Notes: generated from the sequence alone by a model not told the origin. Counted from the first letter of the stretch, positions 1 through 6,166 are shown. The stretch is 9,945 nucleotides of DNA from Methanocorpusculum sp. (GCA_029987395.1 DALTVX010000093.1:1-9945); one strand, 5' to 3'. Numbers and translations: made by a program.

Positions 1-87
1 AAGGATGATGCTGGATATTACAGTATCCCACCATTTGCACTTGGGCCGGTCATTGAGTATCTGAAAAAGACTAGGAGGTTGTGGTAA
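1..87 (+). CDS. C-terminal tail of an unidentified protein (5' end outside window)
   Basis: Frame 1 is open from the first base and ends at TAA 85-87, giving 28 residues that end in a basic stretch (LKKTRRLW). The rest of the gene lies upstream of the window. I do not recognise the family from so short a tail. The ribosome-binding site of the following mscS-like gene (AGGAGG, 73-78) lies inside this reading frame and only 2 bases separate this stop from the ATG at 90. If the frame is a real gene, the two are therefore probably cotranscribed and translationally coupled. The tight spacing is the main evidence that it is real. Confidence 0.6.
   Translation, partial: KDDAGYYSIPPFALGPVIEYLKKTRRLW
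73..78 (+). promoter_or_regulatory. Shine-Dalgarno site that decides the start of the MscS-family gene
   Basis: AGGAGG at 73-78 is a strong anti-SD match. It lies 11 bases before ATG 90 but only 2 bases before an in-frame GTG at 81. The latter is too close for initiation, so ATG 90 is preferred. Confidence 0.65.
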
Positions 88-89
88 TC

Positions 90-962
90 ATGGTTGACCC
101 CCTGCTCACCAATATCACCAATATCACGACAGAAGTTGCGGTAGAACTCCCGTTCAAAGACATAGATCTGAACCTTATTCTGTACATTATCTTCATCATC
201 ATCTTCGCGTATGTCCTCAATCGGGTGCTCGGATTTGTCCTGAAACATATCTCGGAACGGATAAACTGGCATCGGACAACTATCACGATGATAATTCCCC
301 TGCTGAAGCTTTTTGTGTACTTGACCGCACTCTATATCATTATAACTGCTCTCATCGAACCTTCGCTGACCCAAATGATCGCATTCTCGGGGCTCTTTGG
401 CGCTGCCATCGGGTTTGGATTGAAAGACCTTTTTGCCGATATCATCGCGGGTATAGTTATAATTTTTGAAAGACCCTACCAGATCGGCGACAAGGTGTCC
501 ATCGGAGAAAATTACGGTGAGGTAAAAGATATCGGGATCCGCTCTACCCGTATACAGACTCCTGCCGATGAAATGGTATCTGTTCCGAATGGTACGATAT
601 TTAGCCACCCGGTGAGTAGCGGCAATGCGGGCGACCTTGCCATGATGATCGTCATAGACCTCTATATCCATTCGGATTCTGATATAGAAAAGGCCATGAA
701 AATTCTCAAGGAGGCACTTGTCACATCTAAATATGTGATCATCTCGAAAAAATATCCCTATACCGTGCTGCTCGAAGATTTCCCGTTCTACAAGTGTGTC
801 CGTGCAAAGGGATATGTTAACGATCTCCGGCTTGAATTTGAGTTCAAATCGGAAGTTACCCGGATGGCATGGGCGGAGTTCAGAAAAGCAGGTATCCGGC
901 CACCGACGTTTGTTCCCCCGGGAGCGGATATTGGTCTCCCGCCCGGCGGAAAAGTATCATAA
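90..962 (+). CDS. mscS: MscS-family small-conductance mechanosensitive ion channel
   Basis: A 290-aa inner-membrane channel predicted to open under membrane tension and release solutes during hypo-osmotic shock. Three hydrophobic segments are visible at about residues 27-50, 65-88 and 95-125. The third is the Gly/Ala-rich pore-lining helix (FGAAIGFGLKDLFADIIAG) that characterises MscS. It runs directly into the beta-domain signature ERPYQIGD (127-134), followed by GEVKDIGIRSTRIQT and VPNGTI (165-170). The remainder is the alpha/beta cytoplasmic vestibule domain. The length matches the compact three-helix MscS type. A GTG at 81 would add three residues but lies only 2 bases after the SD. The last 15 residues are Pro/Gly-rich and probably disordered. 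The gene follows an unidentified upstream gene closely and faces a convergent sulfite reductase. T-rich tracts at 963-968 and 986-991 may terminate it. The family call is firm; the gating properties are inferred. Confidence 0.93.
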   Translation: MVDPLLTNITNITTEVAVELPFKDIDLNLILYIIFIIIFAYVLNRVLGFVLKHISERINWHRTTITMIIPLLKLFVYLTALYIIITALIEPSLTQMIAFSGLFGAAIGFGLKDLFADIIAGIVIIFERPYQIGDKVSIGENYGEVKDIGIRSTRIQTPADEMVSVPNGTIFSHPVSSGNAGDLAMMIVIDLYIHSDSDIEKAMKILKEALVTSKYVIISKKYPYTVLLEDFPFYKCVRAKGYVNDLRLEFEFKSEVTRMAWAEFRKAGIRPPTFVPPGADIGLPPGGKVS

Positions 963-1001
963 TTTTTTCTGTCTTAAAATCCCGATTTTTTAATAAAAGC
1001 T

Positions 1002-1026
1002 GGTCTCGGGGCTGAGCCCCGAGACC
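1002..1026. terminator. Perfect 11-bp hairpin between convergent genes
   Basis: GGTCTCGGGGC (1002-1012) and GCCCCGAGACC (1016-1026) are exact reverse complements around a 3-base loop, TGA. The hairpin lies between the 3' ends of the MscS gene (+) and the sulfite reductase gene (-), so it can act as a 3'-end structure on both transcripts. No T tract follows directly on either strand; the T6 runs (963-968, 986-991) lie before it on the + strand. Archaeal termination depends mainly on T tracts, so the hairpin may protect 3' ends rather than terminate by itself. Confidence 0.55.
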
Positions 1027-1045
1027 GAAACACCTTCCAGCCGTT

Positions 1046-1705
1046 TTATATCACTGATTTTATAAACGCGTCAAAACCGACACGTTCGATCGTTGCACCG
1101 AGTCGTTCGGGAAACTTACCGTTCTCCCGATACCACGCGATGACCTTCGCTGTCAAAGCGATCGCCTGATCCTGTGTCAGGCCTGTCGCGACCTCCCAGC
1201 CAACCTTTGCTGTTCCTCCACCCTTTCCTCCTGCCACTGCCGTGAACCCGTCCTCGGTTCCAAAGAACCCGAGGTCTTTCATCCACGAATCACTACAGCA
1301 GTTTTCGCATCCTGACACGCCGATCTTAAACTTTGCCGGTGCCGGCTTGCCATAATACTCCTTGTCAAGGGCAAATCCCAGACCTGGACTGTCCTGTTTC
1401 GCTCTCTTGCATGACCGTGTCCCCGGGCACATCTGGATGCTTCGGATCGTCAGACCGATCGCCTTGGACCGGTCCTCGAATTCATCCCAGACCTTGTCCA
1501 AGTCCTCTTCTTTTAGGCCGATGATCGCGATGCGCTGGGCACCCGTTAGTTTCAGGTATTTTGCGCCGTATTTTTCCGCCACATCCGCGATCTTTCTCAA
1601 CAGTTCAGGCTCAACAAAGCCCCCGGGAATGTGGGGGTGGATCAGATAGGTCTCCAAATCTCGCTGAACAATTGCGCCTTTTGCAGGTATGTTTGATTTC
1701 GCCAT
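1046..1705 (-). CDS. Small siroheme/[4Fe-4S] sulfite reductase (low-molecular-mass assimilatory type, Dsr-like)
   Basis: A 219-aa member of the nitrite/sulfite reductase hemoprotein family. The coupled siroheme-[4Fe-4S] ligand pattern is intact: C93-X5-C99 (MCPGTRSC), then C133-X3-C137 (SGCENCC, with an extra Cys at 136). An N-terminal ferredoxin-like half domain precedes it (about 1-85, with GGFVEPELLRKIADVAEKYG). The length, with one half-repeat instead of the two in full DsrA/DsrB or CysI, matches the small single-subunit sulfite reductases known from Methanosarcina barkeri (P590) and Desulfovibrio vulgaris, and the Dsr-like proteins of methanogens. The role is six-electron reduction of sulfite (or possibly nitrite), either for assimilation or to keep sulfite from poisoning methyl-coenzyme M reductase; which one is unknown. 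No electron-donor domain is fused and no ferredoxin gene is adjacent. The ATG at 1705 is preceded by an AAAGGA ribosome-binding site about 5 bases away. It is probably monocistronic. Confidence 0.9.
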   Translation of the reverse strand: MAKSNIPAKGAIVQRDLETYLIHPHIPGGFVEPELLRKIADVAEKYGAKYLKLTGAQRIAIIGLKEEDLDKVWDEFEDRSKAIGLTIRSIQMCPGTRSCKRAKQDSPGLGFALDKEYYGKPAPAKFKIGVSGCENCCSDSWMKDLGFFGTEDGFTAVAGGKGGGTAKVGWEVATGLTQDQAIALTAKVIAWYRENGKFPERLGATIERVGFDAFIKSVI

Positions 1706-1751
1706 GATTTTCCTTTGGTATACTTTTGATACAGTTTACAATTATGTGTTT

Positions 1752-1763
1752 AATTATAAATAT
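1752..1763 (-). promoter_or_regulatory. TATA-box-like element for the sulfite reductase gene
   Basis: On the minus strand this stretch reads TATTTATAATTA, close to the archaeal box A (TTTATATA-like). It lies about 50 bases before the start codon, which would put transcription start near 1730 and leave a leader of roughly 25 bases containing the AAAGGA site. Confidence 0.4.
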
Positions 1764-1933
1764 CCAAAGGTTTCCTAAAAGATATCATAGATGAAGCATG
1801 CAAGTCAGTTTATCAAAGAGAAGAAGGTATTGATCATACCCGGAAAAAAAGACAAAAGAATCAGCTATAGGATAAACAATCGAACAAATTTATTGATGAC
1901 ACAGGATCCACGAAAAATTATCCGGCAATTATC

Positions 1934-2006
1934 GGGTCATATCCCTTGAACACGATTTCAAAAAACTAATTCTCTCTCATTTTTGCACCTATGAGGGATA
2001 TGACTC
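1934..2006. repeat. Long-range inverted repeat, arms of about 14 bases
   Basis: GTCATATCCC (1936-1945) is the exact reverse complement of GGGATATGAC (1995-2004). With wobble pairs the arms extend to 1934-1947 and 1993-2006. The spacer is about 45 bases and includes a T5 run. The right arm also sits inside a small palindrome, ATGAG (1991-1995) with CTCAT (2004-2008). It could be a paired operator site or the base of a structured RNA. It lies about 110 bases upstream of the hflX start. Confidence 0.5.
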
Positions 2007-2053
2007 ATAGCAAAGCATATTGAATGTTGTGGACCTATATTTCGTCATGCTCG

Positions 2054-2107
2054 GGATATATTTACCCGATGTCGACATTGAGTATGAATAACACTATTTT
2101 ATGGAGG
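2054..2107 (+). promoter_or_regulatory. Probable hflX promoter and ribosome-binding site
   Basis: An A/T-only tract following GGG (ATATATTTA, from about 2056) is a reasonable archaeal TATA box and would place transcription start in the 2080s. A second candidate, CTATATTT, lies near 2035-2042. GGAGG at 2103-2107 lies 6 bases before ATG 2114 and fixes the start codon. Confidence 0.45.
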
Positions 2108-2113
2108 ATATAA

Positions 2114-3406
2114 ATGACATTTGAAACAGAATCCGAATCACATCATCAGACCCTGGAGATTACACCGAAAAGAACCATCCTTGCTCATCGAAGTGATCCG
2201 AATTCTGATGCAGCTACAAATTTGCGGAAGATGGCAGAGCTTAGAGAGTTAGCACATTCTGTTAATTATGTGGTTGTCGGCACATTTGTGCAATCAAGAA
2301 TTCCTAATACGAATTACCAGATAGGCCCTGGGAAAGTGGAGGAGCTTGCGGAGCTTGTCACATCTTTGGACGCTGAAAAAGTAATTTTTATGAATCCATT
2401 GTCAATGGAGCAGATCTTTAATATCTCTGATGAGTGCAAATGTGAAGTGATAGACCGGTTCCAGCTTATTCTAGAGATATTTGCAGAAAGAGCCACTACA
2501 AGGCGTGCAAAATTGCAGGTAGAGCTTGCGGAACTGCAGTATGAGCTTCCTAAAACAAAGGCTGGTATTTATATGAAGAAGAAGGAAAGGCAGGGTTTCA
2601 TGAGTCTGGGGAGTTATGAGGATTCTTATGAGCAGGATATCAAGAAACGGATCACAAAGATCCGGGCAGAACTTCAGCAGGGTAATGATAACGAGTCGCT
2701 TCGCACCTTCAGGCATGAAAAGGGTTTTTCCCTTGTAGCTCTGGCAGGTTACACAAATGCGGGAAAAAGTTCCCTTTTCGAGGCGCTTGTAGAGGAGGAG
2801 ACAGTGGTCAAGGACATGCTCTTTACGACCCTGTCTCCTACAACACGTTCTCTCACGGCAAATAATAGAAAAATGCTTCTGACAGATACCGTGGGTTTTA
2901 TCGAAGACCTCCCGCATCTGATGGTGGATGCTTTTAAGTCAACGCTTGATGAGATATTCCTGGCCGATGTCATTCTTCTTGTGGTGGATATGAGTGATCC
3001 GGTGGATATCATACGACAAAAACTGGAGGTAAGTCATGATACCTTCTTTGAAAGAACAGAAGGTGCGATAATTGTTACTGCCCTTAACAAGGTCGATCTT
3101 CTTTCCGATGAGGAGCTGCAGGAAAAACGGGAAGCGATTGAGGATCTCGCTCCTTCTTCTGTCGTAATATCTGCAAAATCAGGGAAAGGTCTTGACGATC
3201 TTAAACAGCGTATCTGTGAGAAGCTCCCTAAATGGGAACATTGCAAAATATCCATCCCGGTTTCTGAAGAGAGTAGTTCCACGGTATCATGGCTGTATGA
3301 TGAAGGGATTGTGCACTCAATCGAGTATGGGGACTCTATTCTCATGGAAATAGAAGCAAGAGATGAGATAATTCAGAAAATAAAGCCATTTGCTATTTCA
3401 TCATAA
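2114..3406 (+). CDS. hflX: HflX-family ribosome-associated GTPase
   Basis: A 430-aa GTPase of the Obg-HflX superfamily. In bacteria HflX binds the 50S subunit and splits or rescues stalled 70S ribosomes; the archaeal role is inferred from this. The N-terminal HflX domain (about 20-125) contains VGTFVQSR and the GPGKVEEL nucleotide-binding-like loop. A helical linker with the family signature LQVELAELQYELP spans about 134-146. The G domain carries G1 GYTNAGKSS (212-220), G2 PTTR (242-245), G3 DTVGF (258-262), G4 NKVD (325-328) and G5 SAKSGKG (353-359), all intact. A short C-terminal HflX domain follows (about 375-430). The Gly-rich GxGExxxExDrR segment seen in bacterial HflX is here GSYEDSYEQDIKKR (166-179), which keeps only part of the pattern. 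A perfect GGAGG 6 bases upstream supports the start. It has its own promoter region and no operon partner. Confidence 0.95.
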   Translation: MTFETESESHHQTLEITPKRTILAHRSDPNSDAATNLRKMAELRELAHSVNYVVVGTFVQSRIPNTNYQIGPGKVEELAELVTSLDAEKVIFMNPLSMEQIFNISDECKCEVIDRFQLILEIFAERATTRRAKLQVELAELQYELPKTKAGIYMKKKERQGFMSLGSYEDSYEQDIKKRITKIRAELQQGNDNESLRTFRHEKGFSLVALAGYTNAGKSSLFEALVEEETVVKDMLFTTLSPTTRSLTANNRKMLLTDTVGFIEDLPHLMVDAFKSTLDEIFLADVILLVVDMSDPVDIIRQKLEVSHDTFFERTEGAIIVTALNKVDLLSDEELQEKREAIEDLAPSSVVISAKSGKGLDDLKQRICEKLPKWEHCKISIPVSEESSSTVSWLYDEGIVHSIEYGDSILMEIEARDEIIQKIKPFAISS

Positions 3407-3486
3407 TAGAATAGGACTTACACGGTGTTGGTGAGGATTCAATTCGGGAGGAAGATGATTGAGTGTGGAAGGATGAGATAAAAACC

Positions 3487-3597
3487 AACCGCGTTCACAA
3501 ATCAGAGATTTGCTCTCCGCTTCGGGCTTTCAGCCCTCGCTTGAATCGGCGCGAATAATCACGAATCGTATTTATATGCGGAGATTCGCGGTTTTTT
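3487..3597 (+). repeat. Structured intergenic element with nested hairpins ending in T6 (extragenic repeat or small RNA)
   Basis: The outer arms AACCGCG (3487-3493) and CGCGGTT (3587-3593) are exact reverse complements. Inside are a perfect 6-bp hairpin CAAATC-AGA-GATTTG (3498-3512), a 5-bp hairpin GGGCT-TTC-AGCCC (3524-3536), and a third stem that can form in two ways: CGCGAAT (3550-3556) with ATTCGCG (3584-3590), or CGAATC (3562-3567) with GATTCG (3583-3588). The last arms abut TTTTTT at 3592-3597, as in a terminator. The CGAATAATCACGAATCG motif looks like the dispersed extragenic repeats of methanogen genomes, but copy number cannot be judged from one window. It could also be the 3' end of the hflX transcript. 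Confidence 0.5.
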
Positions 3598-3673
3598 CTA
3601 ATCCATCCAGACCAAACCCCCGTAAATCCGATAGAATTAATATTTGGTCACGCCTTGCTCGTATGCGTGCGAA

Positions 3674-3690
3674 TGGGTGTTCTTCACCCA
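3674..3690 (-). terminator. Hairpin just after the radical SAM gene stop
   Basis: TGGGTG (3674-3679) pairs exactly with CACCCA (3685-3690) around a 5-base loop, 3 bases beyond the stop codon of the minus-strand gene. No T tract follows on the minus strand, so the terminator call is weak; it may be a 3'-end stabilising structure. Confidence 0.3.
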
Positions 3691-3693
3691 GCG

Positions 3694-4653
3694 TTATTTT
3701 CGTTCGGTCTCCGGTCCGATGAAATAAAACACCCCTCTTTTTCCTCTCTGAACCTGCACGATTCCCTCATCAAGCAGACCCGAGAGATATTTGGCGACCT
3801 CATGATGATGTAGACCGGTCATGGTCGCGAGATCTTCGACCGTACACGGGCGGATCTGCAGGGTTTTTCGGATATGTTCATGTGTGCTTTCTCCGGCAAC
3901 GTGCGTGTCAGGCTGTTCACAGCAGCTTCCTGCCACATCCACAGGTATCCCAAGCTCGGCAAAGTATTTTCTGACCGCCTCGAGTTGCTCTGTTTCCGGA
4001 GTTGTGACCCAGTCCTCGGATGCCGGCCGGTCAAGCGTGTTCAGCTGGATCCGATCTGGTCGTATCTTTCTCACCGCCTCACGAAGTGCGGCAAGCTCTT
4101 CACCCTCCATATTCACTGATGGTATCAGAAAGATCTCCAGCCAGATCTGACCGTGAAACTCCTTTCTGAATTCGATCATAGTGCTGATGATATTTTCTAT
4201 CGCGAGTCCAAAAACGGGTTGGTGAATGCGTTCAAAGGTTTTTTGATTCGTACTGGTCAGTGTAGGAATGACAAGATCTGCATAGGAAAGATCCTCTCTG
4301 ACACTTTTATCGCCCAACAGACTTCCATTCGTGAGGACGGCGACCCTGTAATTGGGATATTTTGTTTTTAGATGTCTGATGACCCGGCCGAGTGACAGAG
4401 AAAGTGTCGGCTCACCGGAACCGGCAAACGTTATGTAGTCGAGGGCCGGTCTTTTTTCGAGGATCTCATCCAGCTGGAAGATCACCTCCTCGGTAGGAAA
4501 AAACTCGGTCCGTTTTGTGGTAAGACTGGTCGTATGTCCACATTCGCAGTATACGCAGGAATAGGAACAGGTCTTGAAGGGCAGAAGATCGATACCCAGC
4601 GATTTTCCGAGCCTTCGAGAATTTACCGGGCCGAATATATGGTTCTCTGTCAT
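3694..4653 (-). CDS. Radical SAM protein (COG0731-like) with C-terminal winged-helix domain
   Basis: A 319-aa radical SAM enzyme. The [4Fe-4S]/SAM motif is C29-X3-C33-X2-C36 (CSYSCVYC, with one more Cys at 38). It is followed by the SAM-binding GSGEPTL (78-84), the TNGS strand (108-111), WLEIFLIP (171-178) and LNTLDRP (204-210). This order and wording match COG0731 proteins, the group that includes the wyosine tRNA-modifying enzyme TYW1. However, the extra N-terminal cysteines that bind TYW1's second cluster are not evident, so the substrate is unknown. Residues about 256-312 form a winged-helix segment (TVEDLATMTGLHHHEVAKYL, then GIVQVQRGKRGVFYF), absent from the minimal family and suggesting nucleic-acid or protein binding. 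A CC pair sits at 244-245 in the linker. It lies 97 bases downstream of trmO with promoter-like DNA between, so it may be transcribed separately. The ATG at 4653 has only a weak AGGGAT site. Confidence 0.85.
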   Translation of the reverse strand: MTENHIFGPVNSRRLGKSLGIDLLPFKTCSYSCVYCECGHTTSLTTKRTEFFPTEEVIFQLDEILEKRPALDYITFAGSGEPTLSLSLGRVIRHLKTKYPNYRVAVLTNGSLLGDKSVREDLSYADLVIPTLTSTNQKTFERIHQPVFGLAIENIISTMIEFRKEFHGQIWLEIFLIPSVNMEGEELAALREAVRKIRPDRIQLNTLDRPASEDWVTTPETEQLEAVRKYFAELGIPVDVAGSCCEQPDTHVAGESTHEHIRKTLQIRPCTVEDLATMTGLHHHEVAKYLSGLLDEGIVQVQRGKRGVFYFIGPETERK

Positions 4654-4698
4654 TCTTTATTCATCCCTGGCTTATAATTAAACATGGACCTTCTCATG

Positions 4699-4728
4699 CA
4701 TATTTATTGATGTACTTGAAGATAAAAA
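4699..4728 (-). promoter_or_regulatory. Possible trmO terminator and radical SAM promoter
   Basis: Reading the minus strand, the trmO stop is followed by a T5 run (4728-4724), which could end transcription. AATAAATATG (4708-4699) then resembles an archaeal TATA box and would place transcription start near 4677, giving a leader of about 25 bases. An alternative box, TAATTATAAG (4680-4671), would imply a nearly leaderless message. No experimental signal distinguishes them. Confidence 0.35.
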
Positions 4729-4750
4729 TATGATTTTTGGAATTTTTCAG

Positions 4751-5263
4751 TTACTCACAGAATCGTTTATCCGATTTTGTTGATCCTGCTTTACGGGAAC
4801 TTCGGTCGAGCCAGCCTGCTTTTGCAGAACAATATGCGTCGAATGCCGGCACATAGGGTTTGATATCCAAAAGGGGTGTTCCGTCAAGAAGATCCACATT
4901 CTCTATTCTGATGATATTATCCTGGATATCGATCAGTTTGACGACAGAAAACCCGATTGAATTCGGCCGTTTTGGCGCTCTCGTGGCAAACACTCCTCGC
5001 TCGACGGTGTCCATGAATGGGGTGACCTGCAATGAGTATCCGCTCGATCGATGAAATGCATAAATAAGGATGATGTGGGAAAACTCATGCAAATCCTTGA
5101 GACCGGCAGAAAATTCAGTGCGTACAACTATCGTTCCCTGCACTCCTTCAGCTCCTGTTGGCTGGATCGGCATCCCGGCAAGATCTGTATGCGGTGAATG
5201 AACGACGCCGATCGGCGTGTATGTGAACACATCCGATGCGTCTGATTCTGATTTTTGTTTCAT
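4751..5263 (-). CDS. trmO: TrmO (TsaA/YaeB) family tRNA-t6A37 N6-methyltransferase
   Basis: A 170-aa single-domain protein of the TrmO/UPF0066 family. In E. coli TrmO methylates N6 of t6A37 in tRNA-Thr using SAM, through a SAM-binding beta-barrel unlike other methyltransferases. Family signatures are complete: the N-terminal PIGVVHSP (17-24), LHEFSHIILIYAFH (58-71), RGVFATRAPKRPNSIG (89-104) and LDGTPLLDIKPYVPAFD (126-142). The protein ends shortly after the core with a basic, Ser-rich tail and lacks the extra C-terminal domain of the E. coli enzyme, as is common in archaea. It starts 31 bases after the DUF364 stop on the same strand, so cotranscription is likely. No clear Shine-Dalgarno precedes ATG 5263, but a later start would cut into the conserved N terminus. 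Archaeal substrate specificity is inferred from the family. Confidence 0.9.
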   Translation of the reverse strand: MKQKSESDASDVFTYTPIGVVHSPHTDLAGMPIQPTGAEGVQGTIVVRTEFSAGLKDLHEFSHIILIYAFHRSSGYSLQVTPFMDTVERGVFATRAPKRPNSIGFSVVKLIDIQDNIIRIENVDLLDGTPLLDIKPYVPAFDAYCSAKAGWLDRSSRKAGSTKSDKRFCE

Positions 5264-5294
5264 GATTTTTATTGAATTTTTTGTTTAGCAATGA

Positions 5295-6047
5295 TCAGGG
5301 GTTTGTGAAGGTCAGCAATTTCACACCGGTCACCTGCTGGAATGTCGCACCCTGACTTACGCAATTGAGAACTGCAGCTTCATCGCGGACACGCGACCCT
5401 GCGATAATATTTGCTCCATGCTCGAATAATACTGGTGACAAGGGAGTGCTTGGTCCAAGGATCATAACGAGAGCTTTTGGATCGCAAAGATCCAGTAGTT
5501 CGTCCATGGTATGATTGATCAGGGAACTTGCAGTAAGTGCTACGATATCGGCCTTTGGAATAAACTCCGAGGCTGCGTGCGCTGGATAGTCGTCACCTGT
5601 TGGGTGCAGTTCAATGACCCAAAGATTTTCCACACTTTTTCGAAGCTTGGGGATAAAAGGGAAATGTCCTACAAGTGCCACATTTTTTCCAGCGCCTTTC
5701 TTCATCAAAACCTCAGATGCATTCATCTCCACAGCATTTTTCTCATCCATATCCAGGAGTGAGTTGATGGCGGCTATTCCAATACTGGCCTCTAATGGAT
5801 AATCTGATTTTGCGTACTCGGCAAGCTCCTGCGCACTTTTCAGGTGCAGGGATCCTGAGTCACGTACAACGGTTTTGTGGTCATGGCATTGGTCCCCGAG
5901 TATGGTCGTGGCAAGGCCGCAGTGTGTGCTGCATACGGCAGTCCAGTGTGCCCCGACCGATACCGATCGAACAGGTACTGACTTTTTTGGCAGACTTGCC
6001 AGTAATTCATCAATGATATTAGATTTTGTCATATTATTGTTCACCAT
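5295..6047 (-). CDS. DUF364 (putative heavy-metal chelation) protein with DUF4213 N-terminal domain
   Basis: A 250-aa protein with the layout DUF4213 (enolase-N-like, about 10-95) followed by DUF364 (about 100-235). Recognisable DUF364 signatures are GHFPFIPKLR (127-136), a GDDYPA turn (151-156), ADIVALTASSLINHT (166-180), LGPSTPLSPVLF (197-208) and CVSQGATF (229-236). The family's biochemical role is unproven; its Pfam name suggests metal binding, and members occur widely in anaerobes and methanogens. The extra His and Cys residues in the N-terminal part (C39, H42, C43, C54, H55, H57) could bind metal. Two starts are possible: ATG 6047, or ATG 6032, which has a GGTGA ribosome-binding site 8 bases upstream and would remove five residues. 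It leads trmO by 31 bases and diverges from a small Gly/Cys-rich gene across a palindrome-rich region. Confidence 0.88.
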   Translation of the reverse strand: MVNNNMTKSNIIDELLASLPKKSVPVRSVSVGAHWTAVCSTHCGLATTILGDQCHDHKTVVRDSGSLHLKSAQELAEYAKSDYPLEASIGIAAINSLLDMDEKNAVEMNASEVLMKKGAGKNVALVGHFPFIPKLRKSVENLWVIELHPTGDDYPAHAASEFIPKADIVALTASSLINHTMDELLDLCDPKALVMILGPSTPLSPVLFEHGANIIAGSRVRDEAAVLNCVSQGATFQQVTGVKLLTFTNP

Positions 6048-6092
6048 TCACTCGATAAACAATTAAAACAATCGATTTTCTTCGGATGTTTG

Positions 6093-6138
6093 TAAACTAT
6101 TTTCGATGTGAATAATAAGTATTCGATACGATAGTTTA
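6093..6138. promoter_or_regulatory. Divergent control region with inverted repeat and repeated TCGAT sites
   Basis: TAAACTAT (6093-6100) and ATAGTTTA (6131-6138) are perfect inverted repeats with a 30-base spacer. TCGAT occurs at 6072-6076, 6103-6107 and 6123-6127, each within AT-rich sequence. The TTTAAATT at 6135-6142 may be the TATA box of the rightward gene. The repeat overlaps where a regulator would need to bind to control both genes, so an operator is plausible; the regulator is not in the window. Confidence 0.45.
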
Positions 6139-6166
6139 AATTACTTGTGCGCATATGAGTAACTAA

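Larger units (their letters stand above)
1706..2113. other. AT-rich 408-base intergenic region between divergent genes
   Basis: No convincing gene is present. It holds the divergent promoters of the sulfite reductase (-) and hflX (+), and a notable inverted repeat (see the entry at 1934-2006). A 52-codon ATG frame at 1791-1949 is Lys/Arg/Ile-rich, resembles nothing I know and has no ribosome-binding site at a sensible distance. A short TCGGG/CCCGA hairpin with a 9-base loop lies at 2051-2069. The length is unusual compared with the other gaps here, so an unannotated RNA is possible. Confidence 0.5.
3407..3693. other. Intergenic region between convergent hflX and a radical SAM gene
   Basis: This 287-base gap contains no credible gene. 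It holds the structured element at 3487-3597 and, next to the radical SAM stop codon, a separate hairpin at 3674-3690. The first 70 bases (about 3410-3480) are purine-rich and show no recognisable signal. Short open frames here lack ribosome-binding sites and family motifs. Confidence 0.6.

Noticed and set aside
18..671. 217-codon open frame on the minus strand across the MscS-like gene
   Set aside because: It is antisense to a gene with clear MscS motifs, shows no family signature and has an erratic charged composition; it is a shadow of the real gene.
1791..1949. 52-codon ATG frame in the AT-rich gap
   Set aside because: It has no ribosome-binding site at a usable distance, no recognisable motif, and an Ile/Lys/Arg-rich composition expected from AT-rich non-coding DNA. 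Conservation in relatives would be needed to revive it.
2471..2917. 148-codon minus-strand frame inside hflX
   Set aside because: It is antisense to the intact HflX linker and G domain and carries no domain signal.
3510..3722. 70-codon frame on the plus strand between hflX and the radical SAM gene
   Set aside because: It has a non-ATG start, runs through the nested hairpins and into the 3' end of the convergent gene, and its composition is Ser/Arg-rich with no motif.
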